Source: Paenibacillus chitinolyticus NBRC 15660 (lineage in GTDB: Bacteria > Bacillota > Bacilli > Paenibacillales > NBRC-103111). From it: a stretch of 64,000 nucleotides of DNA. Each line of letters opens with the position of its first letter. Position 1 is the stretch's first letter. The DNA is taken from the NCBI RefSeq assembly GCF_000739915.1, contig NZ_BBJT01000003.1, positions 124,001-188,000 on the forward strand, written 5' to 3'. The translations under genes were made by a program, and so were the position numbers. The notes under the pieces are model-generated. The model did no database searches. It worked only from the letters and a program-made list of their open reading frames with translations, and was not told the origin of the DNA. This document shows, piece after piece, positions 10,048 to 17,001 of the stretch.

Positions 10048-10332
10048 ATGGAAAAACGTTATATCACATTAAACGCCGATGGAGAAATAGGTACTATTTA
10101 TGCGTCCTTAAAATACGCGCCTAAGGATGCAAAGCCTATTGAAGTAGACTATATTTTACAAGATCCAGAAAAAAGTAAAACACATGTAGCAACTTTGAAA
10201 TTTGATCCCGATAAAAAATGTCTGTATTATGAATATACACTAGCACCACCTTCACAAGAACAAATAATTCAGGATATGCAAGCAGCACAAGCAGTAATGA
10301 TGTTAGCCTTAGTGGATGCTGGCCTCATATAA
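10048..10332 (+). CDS. Small phage protein, XkdW-position
   Basis: 94 residues, ATG with TTAGGAGG upstream. The start (KRYITLNADGEIG) is followed by beta-strand-like segments and an Ala-rich C-terminal helix. It lies directly before the XkdX-like gene, the place of xkdW in PBSX-type modules, but I see no motif that proves that family. No transmembrane segment. Function unknown. Confidence 0.45.
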   Translation: MEKRYITLNADGEIGTIYASLKYAPKDAKPIEVDYILQDPEKSKTHVATLKFDPDKKCLYYEYTLAPPSQEQIIQDMQAAQAVMMLALVDAGLI

Positions 10333-10353
10333 TATGAGAGGAAAGGAAGACTA

Positions 10354-10494
10354 ATGGACTGGTTTAAAACAGTAAAAGTTTATTACGACAAAGGATTCTA
10401 CACCAATGACAATGTAAAAGTGTTTGTGGTAAAGAACAAAATTACATCTGAACAATACGAGCTTATTACAAATGAAGAGTTTTCAGTTGAATAA
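10354..10494 (+). CDS. xkdX: XkdX family phage protein
   Basis: A 46-residue ORF, ATG start with GAGGAAAGGA upstream. The start MDWFKTVKVYYDKGFYTN and the following KNKITSEQYELIT match the XkdX family of very small phage proteins that sit between tail fibre genes and the holin. The function of XkdX is not established. Recognised by sequence pattern and position. Confidence 0.85.
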   Translation: MDWFKTVKVYYDKGFYTNDNVKVFVVKNKITSEQYELITNEEFSVE

Positions 10495-10529
10495 AAGAAA
10501 ACAATAAAATGATTATTTTATAATTATAA

Positions 10530-10555
10530 GGGACCTCTTTTCTGGGTCTCTTTTC
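10530..10555 (+). terminator. Terminator-like hairpin between tail and lysis genes
   Basis: Seven-base stem with two G-U pairs (GGGACCT with GGGTCTC), 7-nt loop, then TTTTCT. Separates the tail module from the holin gene. Confidence 0.5.
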
Positions 10556-10574
10556 TACATTAGGAGGACAAAAA

Positions 10575-10976
10575 GTGAACGAATCAATTTTGAAACTAAT
10601 TTTTAGTACGGGAGCAACTATTACTACATACGCATTTGGGGGCTGGTCTGCAGTATTGGGGGTCCTTGTAGCACTTGTAGTAATTGACCAAGTAACAGGT
10701 ATTGTGGCATCGATTAAAGACGGAACTGGACTAAGCTCTCGTGTAGGTTTTATTGGTATTAGTAAGAAGGTATTTATCTTTGTAGTTATCGCAATGTGTC
10801 ATTGGTTCGATGGCATTATGAATCTGAATGGGATCTTGATGGATGCAGCAATTTATTTTTACATTGCGAATGAAACCATCTCTATTATCGAAAACCTTGG
10901 ACGCATCGATGTACTCATTCCAGAACAACTCAAACAAATCATTACTGTGCTTCGAAATAAAAACCAAAATAAATGA
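10575..10976 (+). CDS. Phage holin (Phage_holin_4 / TcdE-like)
   Basis: 133 residues from GTG at 10575 with TAGGAGG upstream. Three to four hydrophobic segments (roughly residues 8-27, 29-49, 65-83 and 90-105) and the typical DQVTGI motif after the second identify a class of membrane pore formers that release the endolysin at the end of the lytic cycle. It directly precedes the amidase, the usual holin-endolysin order. Many relatives have a short cytosolic Lys/Asn-rich tail, as here. Confidence 0.8.
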   Translation: MNESILKLIFSTGATITTYAFGGWSAVLGVLVALVVIDQVTGIVASIKDGTGLSSRVGFIGISKKVFIFVVIAMCHWFDGIMNLNGILMDAAIYFYIANETISIIENLGRIDVLIPEQLKQIITVLRNKNQNK

Positions 10977-10989
10977 GGTGTACTGTATC

Positions 10990-11778
10990 ATGAGTTTTAA
11001 AATGAAATACTCCATTACTCCCCTATATCTTCCTACAAAAACAAAGAGACGGACGGGAATTACTGCTAATAAGATAAAGTTTATGGTTGCTCATGATACC
11101 GGAAATCCAAACTCGACTGCAAGAGGAAATGTAAAATATTATAATAATTCCGCCAACCAAATTGAAGCATCTGCTCATATTTTCGTTGATGATAAGGAGA
11201 TCATCGAATGTGTGCCATTCCTTACTGATAAACCCGAGAAGGCTTGGCACGTTTTGTATAATGTCGATGTAGATAATAAACTATTTGGATGCGATGCAAA
11301 CGATGCTGCAGGAGGTATTGAATATTGCTACGGAACCAATATAAATTCCAATGAGGCTTACAAGCGATTTGTTTGGGTTTTAGCTTATTCATTTTACAAA
11401 TTCAACATTCAACCAACAGAATTAATAGGACATCACATTCTCGATCCTAAGCGAAAAACCGACCCTGAAAATGGATTATCAAAATCGGGAAGATCTTATG
11501 CACAACTTAAAAAAGATGTGATAAAAGAATACTATGATTGCTTAAATTGTGAGGAGGCTGATGAAAACATGTCATTGCAATTGAATGATTATGAATGGAA
11601 AATGCTTAATAGTATCTGGAGTCAACGATATAACAAAGGTGAAATTACAGATTGGAAATGGATTGATAGAATTAGATGTAGGCAATTGACAGCAGGAGAA
11701 CTGGCCTTTCTAAACTCGGTTGTTGCGGCCAAACAAGATTGTTTAAGTGTAGAAGCCGAATCCGCAGGTATGCAGTGA
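10990..11778 (+). CDS. N-acetylmuramoyl-L-alanine amidase (endolysin)
   Basis: 262 residues from ATG at 10990 with GAGGTG upstream; a longer in-frame reading from 10843 would overlap the holin and lacks a ribosome site. Residues ~25-165 are an Amidase_2 (PGRP-like) domain: the zinc ligands are visible as H in AHDTGN (~residue 36) and in GHHILDP (~150), with an acidic cluster between. The family cuts the bond between muramic acid and the first alanine of peptidoglycan. Residues ~195-262 form a separate C-terminal region, probably a cell wall-binding domain, with its own possible internal start (see below). Confidence 0.85.
   Translation: MSFKMKYSITPLYLPTKTKRRTGITANKIKFMVAHDTGNPNSTARGNVKYYNNSANQIEASAHIFVDDKEIIECVPFLTDKPEKAWHVLYNVDVDNKLFGCDANDAAGGIEYCYGTNINSNEAYKRFVWVLAYSFYKFNIQPTELIGHHILDPKRKTDPENGLSKSGRSYAQLKKDVIKEYYDCLNCEEADENMSLQLNDYEWKMLNSIWSQRYNKGEITDWKWIDRIRCRQLTAGELAFLNSVVAAKQDCLSVEAESAGMQ
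11551..11571 (+). promoter_or_regulatory. Possible internal ribosome site in the amidase gene
   Basis: GAGGAGG at 11551-11557 precedes an in-frame ATG at 11569 (spacing 11). Translation there would give only the ~69-residue C-terminal wall-binding part. Several clostridial and lactococcal endolysins use such secondary starts to make free binding domains that assemble with the full enzyme. The spacing is a little long, so this is a suggestion. Confidence 0.35.
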
Positions 11779-11779
11779 A

Positions 11780-12415
11780 TTGAAGAAAGCTAATGAAGGA
11801 AAAAAATTTGAAAAAAACTACGAAAATTCTGTAAATAGCACATCTCACTTTTTCCTTAGGCTTAAAGATGCACCAAAATGGCTTAGAGGCTCTAGCGCAA
11901 CTTTTACACCCGAGAACCCATGTGATGGGATTCAGTATGCTGCCCCCTTTCTTTGGCTAGTAGAATTAAAAAGTACCAAAGGGAGTTCGATCAGTTTTAA
12001 TCCTGAAAGACCTGAAGAGAAACCTCGAAATAAAACCACACATGTAATGATCAAAGCTCATCAGGTTAAATCGCTCATGAAATTTGCAACTAAAGATGGA
12101 TTGATACCTGGATTCATATTTAACTTTAGAGAAAGAGGTACAAAAACCAAATACTATCCACCCGAAACATTCTTCGTACATATATATGATTTCGTAAAAT
12201 GGACAAGGAATAGTAAAAAATCAGGTATAAACAGAGATGATTGCAGGACAATTGGGTTTCCAATACAAACAACTTTAGATAAAGATTATGACATTTGTAA
12301 GTTTATTGACGATTCTCTACCTTCTTTTATCAGTCGAGGATACTTAAAGATTGAGTTTCTTAAAAGTGTAGTTAATCGATTGAACTTATTAATTGGTGAT
12401 AGTAAAAAGAAATAA
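11780..12415 (+). CDS. RecU-like Holliday junction resolvase/nuclease
   Basis: 211 residues, TTG start one base after the amidase stop; no strong ribosome site, so coupling is likely. The order GKKFEKNYENS (~6-16), then DAPKWLRGSS, then D(G)IQYAAPFLWLVELKSTKGSSI (~47-68) reproduces the PD-(D/E)xK core of the RecU family: an N-terminal Glu, a catalytic Asp and an E-x-K. RecU resolves recombination intermediates; phage versions act late in packaging or recombination. Compared with cellular RecU (~200 residues) the length is normal. Its place between the endolysin and integrase is uncommon. Confidence 0.6.
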   Translation: MKKANEGKKFEKNYENSVNSTSHFFLRLKDAPKWLRGSSATFTPENPCDGIQYAAPFLWLVELKSTKGSSISFNPERPEEKPRNKTTHVMIKAHQVKSLMKFATKDGLIPGFIFNFRERGTKTKYYPPETFFVHIYDFVKWTRNSKKSGINRDDCRTIGFPIQTTLDKDYDICKFIDDSLPSFISRGYLKIEFLKSVVNRLNLLIGDSKKK

Positions 12416-12418
12416 TAT

Positions 12419-12479
12419 TAGGGCATCCAGAATAGATCAAACGATCAAATATGGCTGTCCTATTTTTTTCAACAGCCCT
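12419..12479 (+). terminator. Terminator after the RecU-like gene
   Basis: TAGGGCA pairs with TGTCCTA (one G-U), with a further CCA/TGG above a one-base mismatch, a ~22-nt loop, then a run of seven T. It begins three bases after the stop codon region. Confidence 0.55.
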
Positions 12480-12498
12480 CTCTCTCCTACAGTTCGCA

Positions 12499-12529
12499 GG
12501 TGTTATCTAAACAGGAACTCCATAACACC
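12499..12529. repeat. 8-bp inverted repeat upstream of the integrase
   Basis: GGTGTTAT at 12499-12506 and ATAACACC at 12522-12529, centre spacing about 23 nt. It lies in the 205-nt gap between the RecU-like and integrase genes and could be an operator or integrase/excisionase site; no function can be shown. Confidence 0.35.
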
Positions 12530-12620
12530 GCTTTCTATCATAAATAATAAAAATAAATGTTTACTATAATTATAGATCATAATATAATACAGATAACCAT
12601 ATAACAAAGGAGGTGAAAAA

Positions 12621-13730
12621 TTGGCTATTTATGAATACAGCAAACGAGGGAAAATTCACTATTTTTATTCTTTTGAAGTTAAAGATTTTCATGGAAAGAG
12701 AAAAACCATAAAACAAAAAGGCTTTACTGGAAAGAGAGAGGCGCGCGCGGCAGAAGCAGAAGCGCGCGTAGAATGGGAAAAGGGGTTGTTTGTAGATCCT
12801 TCCACAATTACTTACGCAGAATATTTGAAATCTTGGATAACAAATAAGCACAACATATCTCCCCAAACCCGGGAAACAAATGAAGGACAAATTAAAAACC
12901 ATATCAATCCAGTGATTGGCAATGTTTTGCTGCAAAAGCTTACAACACAACATATTGAAATTTTGATAACATCATTAAAAAATAAAAGTTTATCATCTGG
13001 AACTGTTAAGAAGATTTTTAATTTGGTCAACACCTCTTTGAAATCAGCAGTAAAAAAAGAGTTAATCGTTAAAAATCCAATTGATTTAATGGACGTTGGC
13101 TCTAAGCCTGCTGTCAAAAAAGGAAGAGTTGATTTTTGGACAGTTGATGAAGTTAAGGATTTTCTAGATGGACTTGAGCACCGGCACAGAATAATATTTG
13201 TTCTTGCTATTTACACTGGAATGAGGCGTGGTGAGATACTCGGACTACGCTGGAGAGATATTGACTTAGAGAATGGTCAGATTAGGATCAGCCAAATATT
13301 AGCTTTTAAAGGTGAAATTAAAGATGGTGCAAAAACCGTTTCTGGCAATCGCTCAATTTCTATCCCTCCAATCGTAGTATCGGAATTACGCAAACACCGG
13401 TCTACAATAATTAAAGAAAAGTGGGATGCTCAAGAGAAGTATAAAGATCATGACCTAGTAGTGTGTCGCAAAAATGGATTGCCTGTAAGCTGGAGTAATT
13501 TTCATAAGTTTTGGCTAAGAATACTTTCTAAATCAAATGTCCGTCCAATACGATTTCATGATTTAAGACACACCTGTGCCTCACTACTTTTGAGCGGTGG
13601 AATTCACCCGAAAATTGTTCAGGAATTGCTTGGGCATTCGTCCATTAAAATCACCCTTGATACTTATTCTCACATGATGCCAAACATCCAGGCGGATGCC
13701 GTTAAAACGCTTGAAAAAATGTTAAATTGA
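12621..13730 (+). CDS. Phage tyrosine integrase
   Basis: 369 residues from TTG at 12621 with AAGGAGGTG upstream. Residues ~1-55 are an AP2-like arm-binding domain (RGKIHYFYSFEVKDFHGKRK), ~60-165 a SAM-like core-binding domain, ~175-365 the catalytic domain. Visible catalytic residues: Arg in TGMRRGEIL, the HDLRHT box, HS in LGHSS, and the nucleophile Tyr in LDTYSHM. It integrates and excises phage DNA at att sites. It is co-directional with the structural genes and lies at the end of the lysis module, so the adjacent downstream sequence is the best place to look for the attachment site. Confidence 0.92.
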   Translation: MAIYEYSKRGKIHYFYSFEVKDFHGKRKTIKQKGFTGKREARAAEAEARVEWEKGLFVDPSTITYAEYLKSWITNKHNISPQTRETNEGQIKNHINPVIGNVLLQKLTTQHIEILITSLKNKSLSSGTVKKIFNLVNTSLKSAVKKELIVKNPIDLMDVGSKPAVKKGRVDFWTVDEVKDFLDGLEHRHRIIFVLAIYTGMRRGEILGLRWRDIDLENGQIRISQILAFKGEIKDGAKTVSGNRSISIPPIVVSELRKHRSTIIKEKWDAQEKYKDHDLVVCRKNGLPVSWSNFHKFWLRILSKSNVRPIRFHDLRHTCASLLLSGGIHPKIVQELLGHSSIKITLDTYSHMMPNIQADAVKTLEKMLN

Positions 13731-13820
13731 ATCTATGTTAACTCGTTTCCCTTGAGTGTATATTGTTACTTATGGTTTCCTGCCGTAAATACTGCCAGTT
13801 TATAATTTTTTCAAAACAAA

Positions 13821-13859
13821 TAAGGCTAAAACCCTTGATAATACTGGGTTTTAGCCTTA
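13821..13859. repeat. Perfect 14-bp inverted repeat, copy 1
   Basis: TAAGGCTAAAACCC (13821-13834) and its exact reverse complement (13846-13859) flank an 11-nt loop. Ninety bases after the integrase stop; it could terminate integrase transcription, although no T run follows, or be a recombinase-binding site. A related copy lies 123 bp further on. Confidence 0.65.
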
Positions 13860-13947
13860 TGGATTATTACGTGGATATATTCCTACCCCGAAGGTTCAAT
13901 ATTCAATTTCGTATGTTCTTCTGGAGACCTTTAGCAGTCGTTTCGGT

Positions 13948-13979
13948 GCTGAAACCCTTGATATTGCTGGGTTTTTGGC
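13948..13979. repeat. Diverged copy 2 of the post-integrase repeat
   Basis: Compared over 32 bases with 13825-13856, 27 match, including the shared core AAACCCTTGATA and CTGGGTTTT. The outer part of the palindrome is degenerate here, so the conserved property is the sequence of the core rather than a perfect hairpin. Confidence 0.6.
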
Positions 13980-14130
13980 AATATTGGTTTTCCGTTGATG
14001 ACCTATTGTTACCGCTAAGATCATCCGGTTTCAGAACGAAATCCTGCCTAAATCCTACCAAGATTCCTGCCAAAAAACTCACCTTAGAACACTTAACTGT
14101 AATTGAAATATTAACACTCTAAAATAAAAA

Positions 14131-14155
14131 AAGCAAGGGCTTATGTCCTGCTTTC
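14131..14155 (+). terminator. Weak terminator-like hairpin
   Basis: AAGCAAGG with CCTGCTT (one-base bulge), followed by TCTTTGCCTTTT. Lies between the repeat region and the reverse-strand excisionase remnant, and is A-rich on its left side, so it could serve either strand. Confidence 0.4.
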
Positions 14156-14245
14156 TTTGCCTTTTAACCGATTGAAAATCACGTCTTTAAATATGTTTAT
14201 CGTATCTCTTTTTCTCTATCCGACTTACTGAAAAAAGAAGGTCCT

Positions 14246-14362
14246 TCAAAATTCAGAGTCGTTCCTTCTTCCAAAGCCTAGAACCTGAATAATTTGTTCT
14301 GCTGTTAAAACTAAAGGCAGATCTGCTTTGTTGATATGAAATGTTGGATTTTTATTTTCCAT
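14246..14362 (-). pseudogene. Truncated excisionase/HTH-domain protein
   Basis: A 38-residue reading frame, ATG at 14362 with AAAAGGAGATA upstream. The sequence ADLPLVLTAEQIIQVLGFGR matches the start of the winged-helix/MerR-like HTH of excisionase-family proteins, which is normally ~65-75 residues long. After LGFGRR the frame stops at TGA, so the wing and the rest of the domain are missing. The intact ribosome site and start next to a lost 3' end point to a deletion. It likely came from this or an older integrated element. Confidence 0.6.
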
Positions 14363-14738
14363 TTGTATCTCCTTTTAGCATCTTAGCACAAAATATAACG
14401 CGCGCTATCGCCCCGTCCTTTTTATATTTGGGCTACTGATCAAACTTAGTCGTAAAATCCATAACCATGCTTGTTGTTGGATTGCTAAGTTCGCTATTAA
14501 GATGATAAACAGTGAGTTACCTTTCAGTAAAATTGCCTTTTTGATTATCATGTATCGCATATTTTTATTTATATCAATGGCCGTGTATCAATTTATCTTT
14601 TCATTAACCATTATATAACTTTACATATTTTACTATATATAGTATATTGATTGCGTTTCAAGAATCATCTCTAAGCCCTGTGAGTGCGTTTCACAGGGCT
14701 CCCTCTATTCGAATTTTTATTCTATTCCACCAAGGAGA
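14363..14738. other. AT-rich stretch with no gene
   Basis: No open frame with a ribosome site on either strand. It contains a GC-rich patch near 14400 (CGCGCGC), long A/T tracts at 14560-14655, and the hairpin at 14674-14700. Confidence 0.5.
14674..14700 (+). terminator. Perfect 10-bp hairpin upstream of the next gene
   Basis: AGCCCTGTGA and TCACAGGGCT with a 7-nt loop. No T run follows immediately (CCCTCTATTCG, then ATTTTTATTC), so it is either a degraded terminator of a lost gene or an RNA leader hairpin 40 bases before the next coding region. Confidence 0.45.
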
Positions 14739-15074
14739 GTGAAAACTATTCGTAAAATTTGGCTTATTGTGTTAATTGTCTTCATGTTGGCTGTAGGTTT
14801 TTTTATTGGAGATTTTTATGGAAGTGAAATAAAAATTAACACTGCAATTAGTCAATCTCTTGAAAAAAGAACAGTAGAACATCTTAGTATTAAGGGCTTC
14901 GAATCAAAGGATTACACATTCAAAACAGTTAAGGCGCAAAAATTTGTTGGTATTAATGATTATGCAGTTGCGGTTCAATTTAACGATGAAGCTGAGAATA
15001 CTTATTACTATAGTGAAGATACAGATGGAAAGATATATCAATCAAGTAGGAATGGACAAAAACATATTGAGTAA
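14739..15074 (+). CDS. Membrane-anchored small protein, DUF3139-like
   Basis: 111 residues if GTG at 14739 is used. One N-terminal membrane segment (IWLIVLIVFMLAVGFFIGDF, ~7-26) is followed by a soluble domain with late motifs AVAVQFNDEAENTYYYSED (~77-95) that recall the DUF3139 family of small Bacillota membrane proteins. The start is doubtful: AAGGAG lies only one base before the GTG, while an in-frame ATT at 14748 is placed at the normal distance, so an ATT start is possible. Function unknown. Confidence 0.6.
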   Translation: MKTIRKIWLIVLIVFMLAVGFFIGDFYGSEIKINTAISQSLEKRTVEHLSIKGFESKDYTFKTVKAQKFVGINDYAVAVQFNDEAENTYYYSEDTDGKIYQSSRNGQKHIE

Positions 15075-15170
15075 TAACCACAAGGAAAAAATAAATATAT
15101 TTTACTCAATAATATTACTATAGTAAGTTTATCTATCTGTCCGGCGAATAAGATATATGGGAGAGTTAGA

Positions 15171-15764
15171 CTGTCTAAAAATATTTCAAAAATACTATCT
15201 TTAGTAATGGCATTGATTCCTGTTACTATATTTGCAAACGAGTCCACTTCTGATAATAGTACAGTGTACGCTGTCCCTCCTGGTGGTGGACGTGTTTATC
15301 CTGGAACCAACGTCAGTGTAATTCCGGGAGACGTTTTAGTTACAAACGATACTCGTAGTATGGGATTACACGGGCACGCAGCTATTGTAGGCGACTGGGA
15401 TGGTGTAACGGTTAGCATTGAAGGCTCGGGTTACAGTCCAGGACTCACATCTTTAGACGATTGGTTTAAGAAGCGCCCTAATACTAAAGTAATGCGATGG
15501 ACAGGTGCTTCCTCTCAGGCTATTAATGCCGGGTTTTGGGCAAAGAGCTATGTAAGCACTCATCCGAACGCAACATTCAGCCTAATCAATACGTTAGGAG
15601 ACCAAGATAAAGTTTATTGTTCAAAGATACCTTGGATGGCTTTTTATTATGGTTCTAATATAGCTATAGATGGTCATAGTTATATTGCCGATATGGTATA
15701 CAGCCCGTACGCCTGGCTATCTGCTAGTAAAATGAGTGCGGTTGCTGCAATTGGTGCTATGTAA
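15171..15764 (+). CDS. Exported YiiX-like (permuted papain fold) amidase/peptidase
   Basis: 197 residues if the CTG at 15171 is the start, which a GGGAGAG ribosome site five bases upstream supports. This start gives a complete signal peptide (SKNISKILSLVMALIPVTIFA, then NES); starting at the ATG at 15207 would lose its charged n-region. The mature part has GDVLVTN (~52), HGHAAIV (~66) and VYCSKIPW (~150), i.e. the His and Cys positions of the YiiX/YebB group of circularly permuted NlpC/P60 enzymes, which cleave peptide or amide bonds in wall or lipid substrates. Substrate unknown. Confidence 0.7.
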   Translation: MSKNISKILSLVMALIPVTIFANESTSDNSTVYAVPPGGGRVYPGTNVSVIPGDVLVTNDTRSMGLHGHAAIVGDWDGVTVSIEGSGYSPGLTSLDDWFKKRPNTKVMRWTGASSQAINAGFWAKSYVSTHPNATFSLINTLGDQDKVYCSKIPWMAFYYGSNIAIDGHSYIADMVYSPYAWLSASKMSAVAAIGAM

Positions 15765-15780
15765 ATACAATAAAGACTTT

Positions 15781-15803
15781 AAAGCCCTCAAATAGAGGGC
15801 TTT
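15781..15803 (+). terminator. Terminator of the YiiX-like gene
   Basis: Perfect 9-bp stem AAAGCCCTC/GAGGGCTTT with a 5-nt loop and a short T-rich tail (CTTC). Confidence 0.75.
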
Positions 15804-15947
15804 CTTCATATCTTCGTACAATAAAATCATAGTTTTATCGTCTAATTATTAGTTTGAATTAGCAGCTTGTATCTTCTCATTCGAAGGTATAATAAAAGTG
15901 CATCATATTATTTATTATTTCACACTTTTATTTTATATTATTTTTTG

Positions 15948-15986
15948 AAGATCGCCCCCTTACAACTAGTAGGAGGCGATCTTTTT
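15948..15986 (+). terminator. Orphan terminator hairpin
   Basis: AAGATCGCCCCCT with AGGAGGCGATCTT (12 of 13 paired), 10-nt loop, followed by TTT. No gene lies between this and the previous terminator at 15803, so the transcript it ends is unknown; a short RNA from 15810-15950 or a lost gene would explain it. Confidence 0.6.
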
Positions 15987-16065
15987 ACAACAGATATTGT
16001 TACGGTTGTATTCTTTCTTTGCTAACTAATAAACGCATACCCTTTAATTTTTAAGAACCTAAAGG

Positions 16066-16443
16066 CTAGTAATTAAACAATTCTACTCCAGCTGAAACAC
16101 TACCTGACCCATATAAATCTGCCTTATACGTGCAACCATTTTTTAAATAGACATCTTTGGACTTCTTAGCGTACCCAGTTGTCGATTCTTGGGTTGCGCT
16201 AAGAGATTCTATTTGCGACCAATTATAAGTACATTTTTCATATAAACGAGCGTCTGCTGTACCGCCACTGGCTTTGATTATAAATCTTCCAGTTTTATCT
16301 TGCCCAGTAATGTATTGTGTAGAGGCTGTGTTATTTCCTTGAACTGCTGCATATGTCCCTTCATCAATAGCAAAAGCCACACTAGATAAAGTAAAAGTAA
16401 GTGCAGCCGACAGAATTACAATAGCCAATTTCTTATTAAACAT
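16066..16443 (-). CDS. Small exported protein, unknown
   Basis: 125 residues from ATG at 16443 with AGGAGG on the reverse strand just upstream; a longer reading to 16515 lacks a ribosome site. Residues 1-25 are a clear signal peptide (KKLAIVILSAAL... ending AFA). The mature ~100 residues contain Thr/Ser/Gly-rich beta-like sequence and two cysteines (in YEKCTYNW and KNGCTYKAD) that could form one disulfide bond. No family recognised. Confidence 0.7.
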   Translation of the reverse strand: MFNKKLAIVILSAALTFTLSSVAFAIDEGTYAAVQGNNTASTQYITGQDKTGRFIIKASGGTADARLYEKCTYNWSQIESLSATQESTTGYAKKSKDVYLKNGCTYKADLYGSGSVSAGVELFNY

Positions 16444-16515
16444 AAAAAACCTCCTAGTGTTAATACGAATTAATTCAAAATCTACACCCGGTATGTATTG
16501 ATAAAAGTATACCAT

Positions 16516-17001
16516 TTTTTGTATAAAACATCCATATGATTACATTAAGATTTTGTTTTCTGTGATGTTGTACAGATAAAATATGCGTCTTCAGATAACG
16601 TTTTCAGTTGCCTGAAATAAAAATAAGGTCTAAATGGTCCGCTCTGAATACTGATTACATTTGTTGCTTGTACTATGAATATAAATACAGATCGGTATGA
16701 TAAAACGCTGCACTTATGAACATTTTAGTCAAAATATATACGAATTGGCCTCCCAATAAGTTAGTCTGTTTTCACTGAGTGACAAGAAGTCGATCCGTCA
16801 ATATCAGGTATCGAGATAACGTTTCGATAGCAAAAACGATGGAAATTTAGGGTGAAAATTAAAATAAGTTTAGTGTAGGAATAAAGTGCTGCGGACTCTT
16901 TTGGAAAATAACCAGTTTTCGGATGTAAAATCCCCCCTCTAACTACCATATAAAAATAATGCTTGTCCCTCGTAAAAAAAGAAATTCCAAGTTTTTTTGT
17001 G
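16516..17001. other. About 490 bases with no supported gene
   Basis: The only open frame (16761-16949, reverse) lacks a ribosome site and any recognisable pattern. The part next to 16515 must hold the promoter of the exported protein on the reverse strand. Nothing else seen. Confidence 0.5.

Larger units (their letters stand above)
13731..14245. other. Integrase-distal region without a convincing gene
   Basis: About 510 bases after the integrase. An open frame at 13763-14122 exists but has no ribosome site and is Phe/Leu/Ile-rich with no recognisable pattern; it spans the two palindromic repeats and is rejected as a gene. The region holds the two repeats described separately and a terminator-like hairpin at 14131-14155. 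Candidate attachment region of the prophage. Confidence 0.5.

Noticed and set aside
12731-12770. GCGCGCG-rich repeat inside the integrase gene
   Set aside because: Encodes an Ala/Glu/Arg helix in frame; no independent role seen.
13763-14122. 119-codon open frame after the integrase
   Set aside because: No ribosome site, Phe/Leu/Ile-rich without pattern, and it runs through both palindromic repeats.
16761-16949. 62-codon reverse open frame
   Set aside because: No ribosome site and no protein-like pattern; surrounding 490 bases look noncoding.
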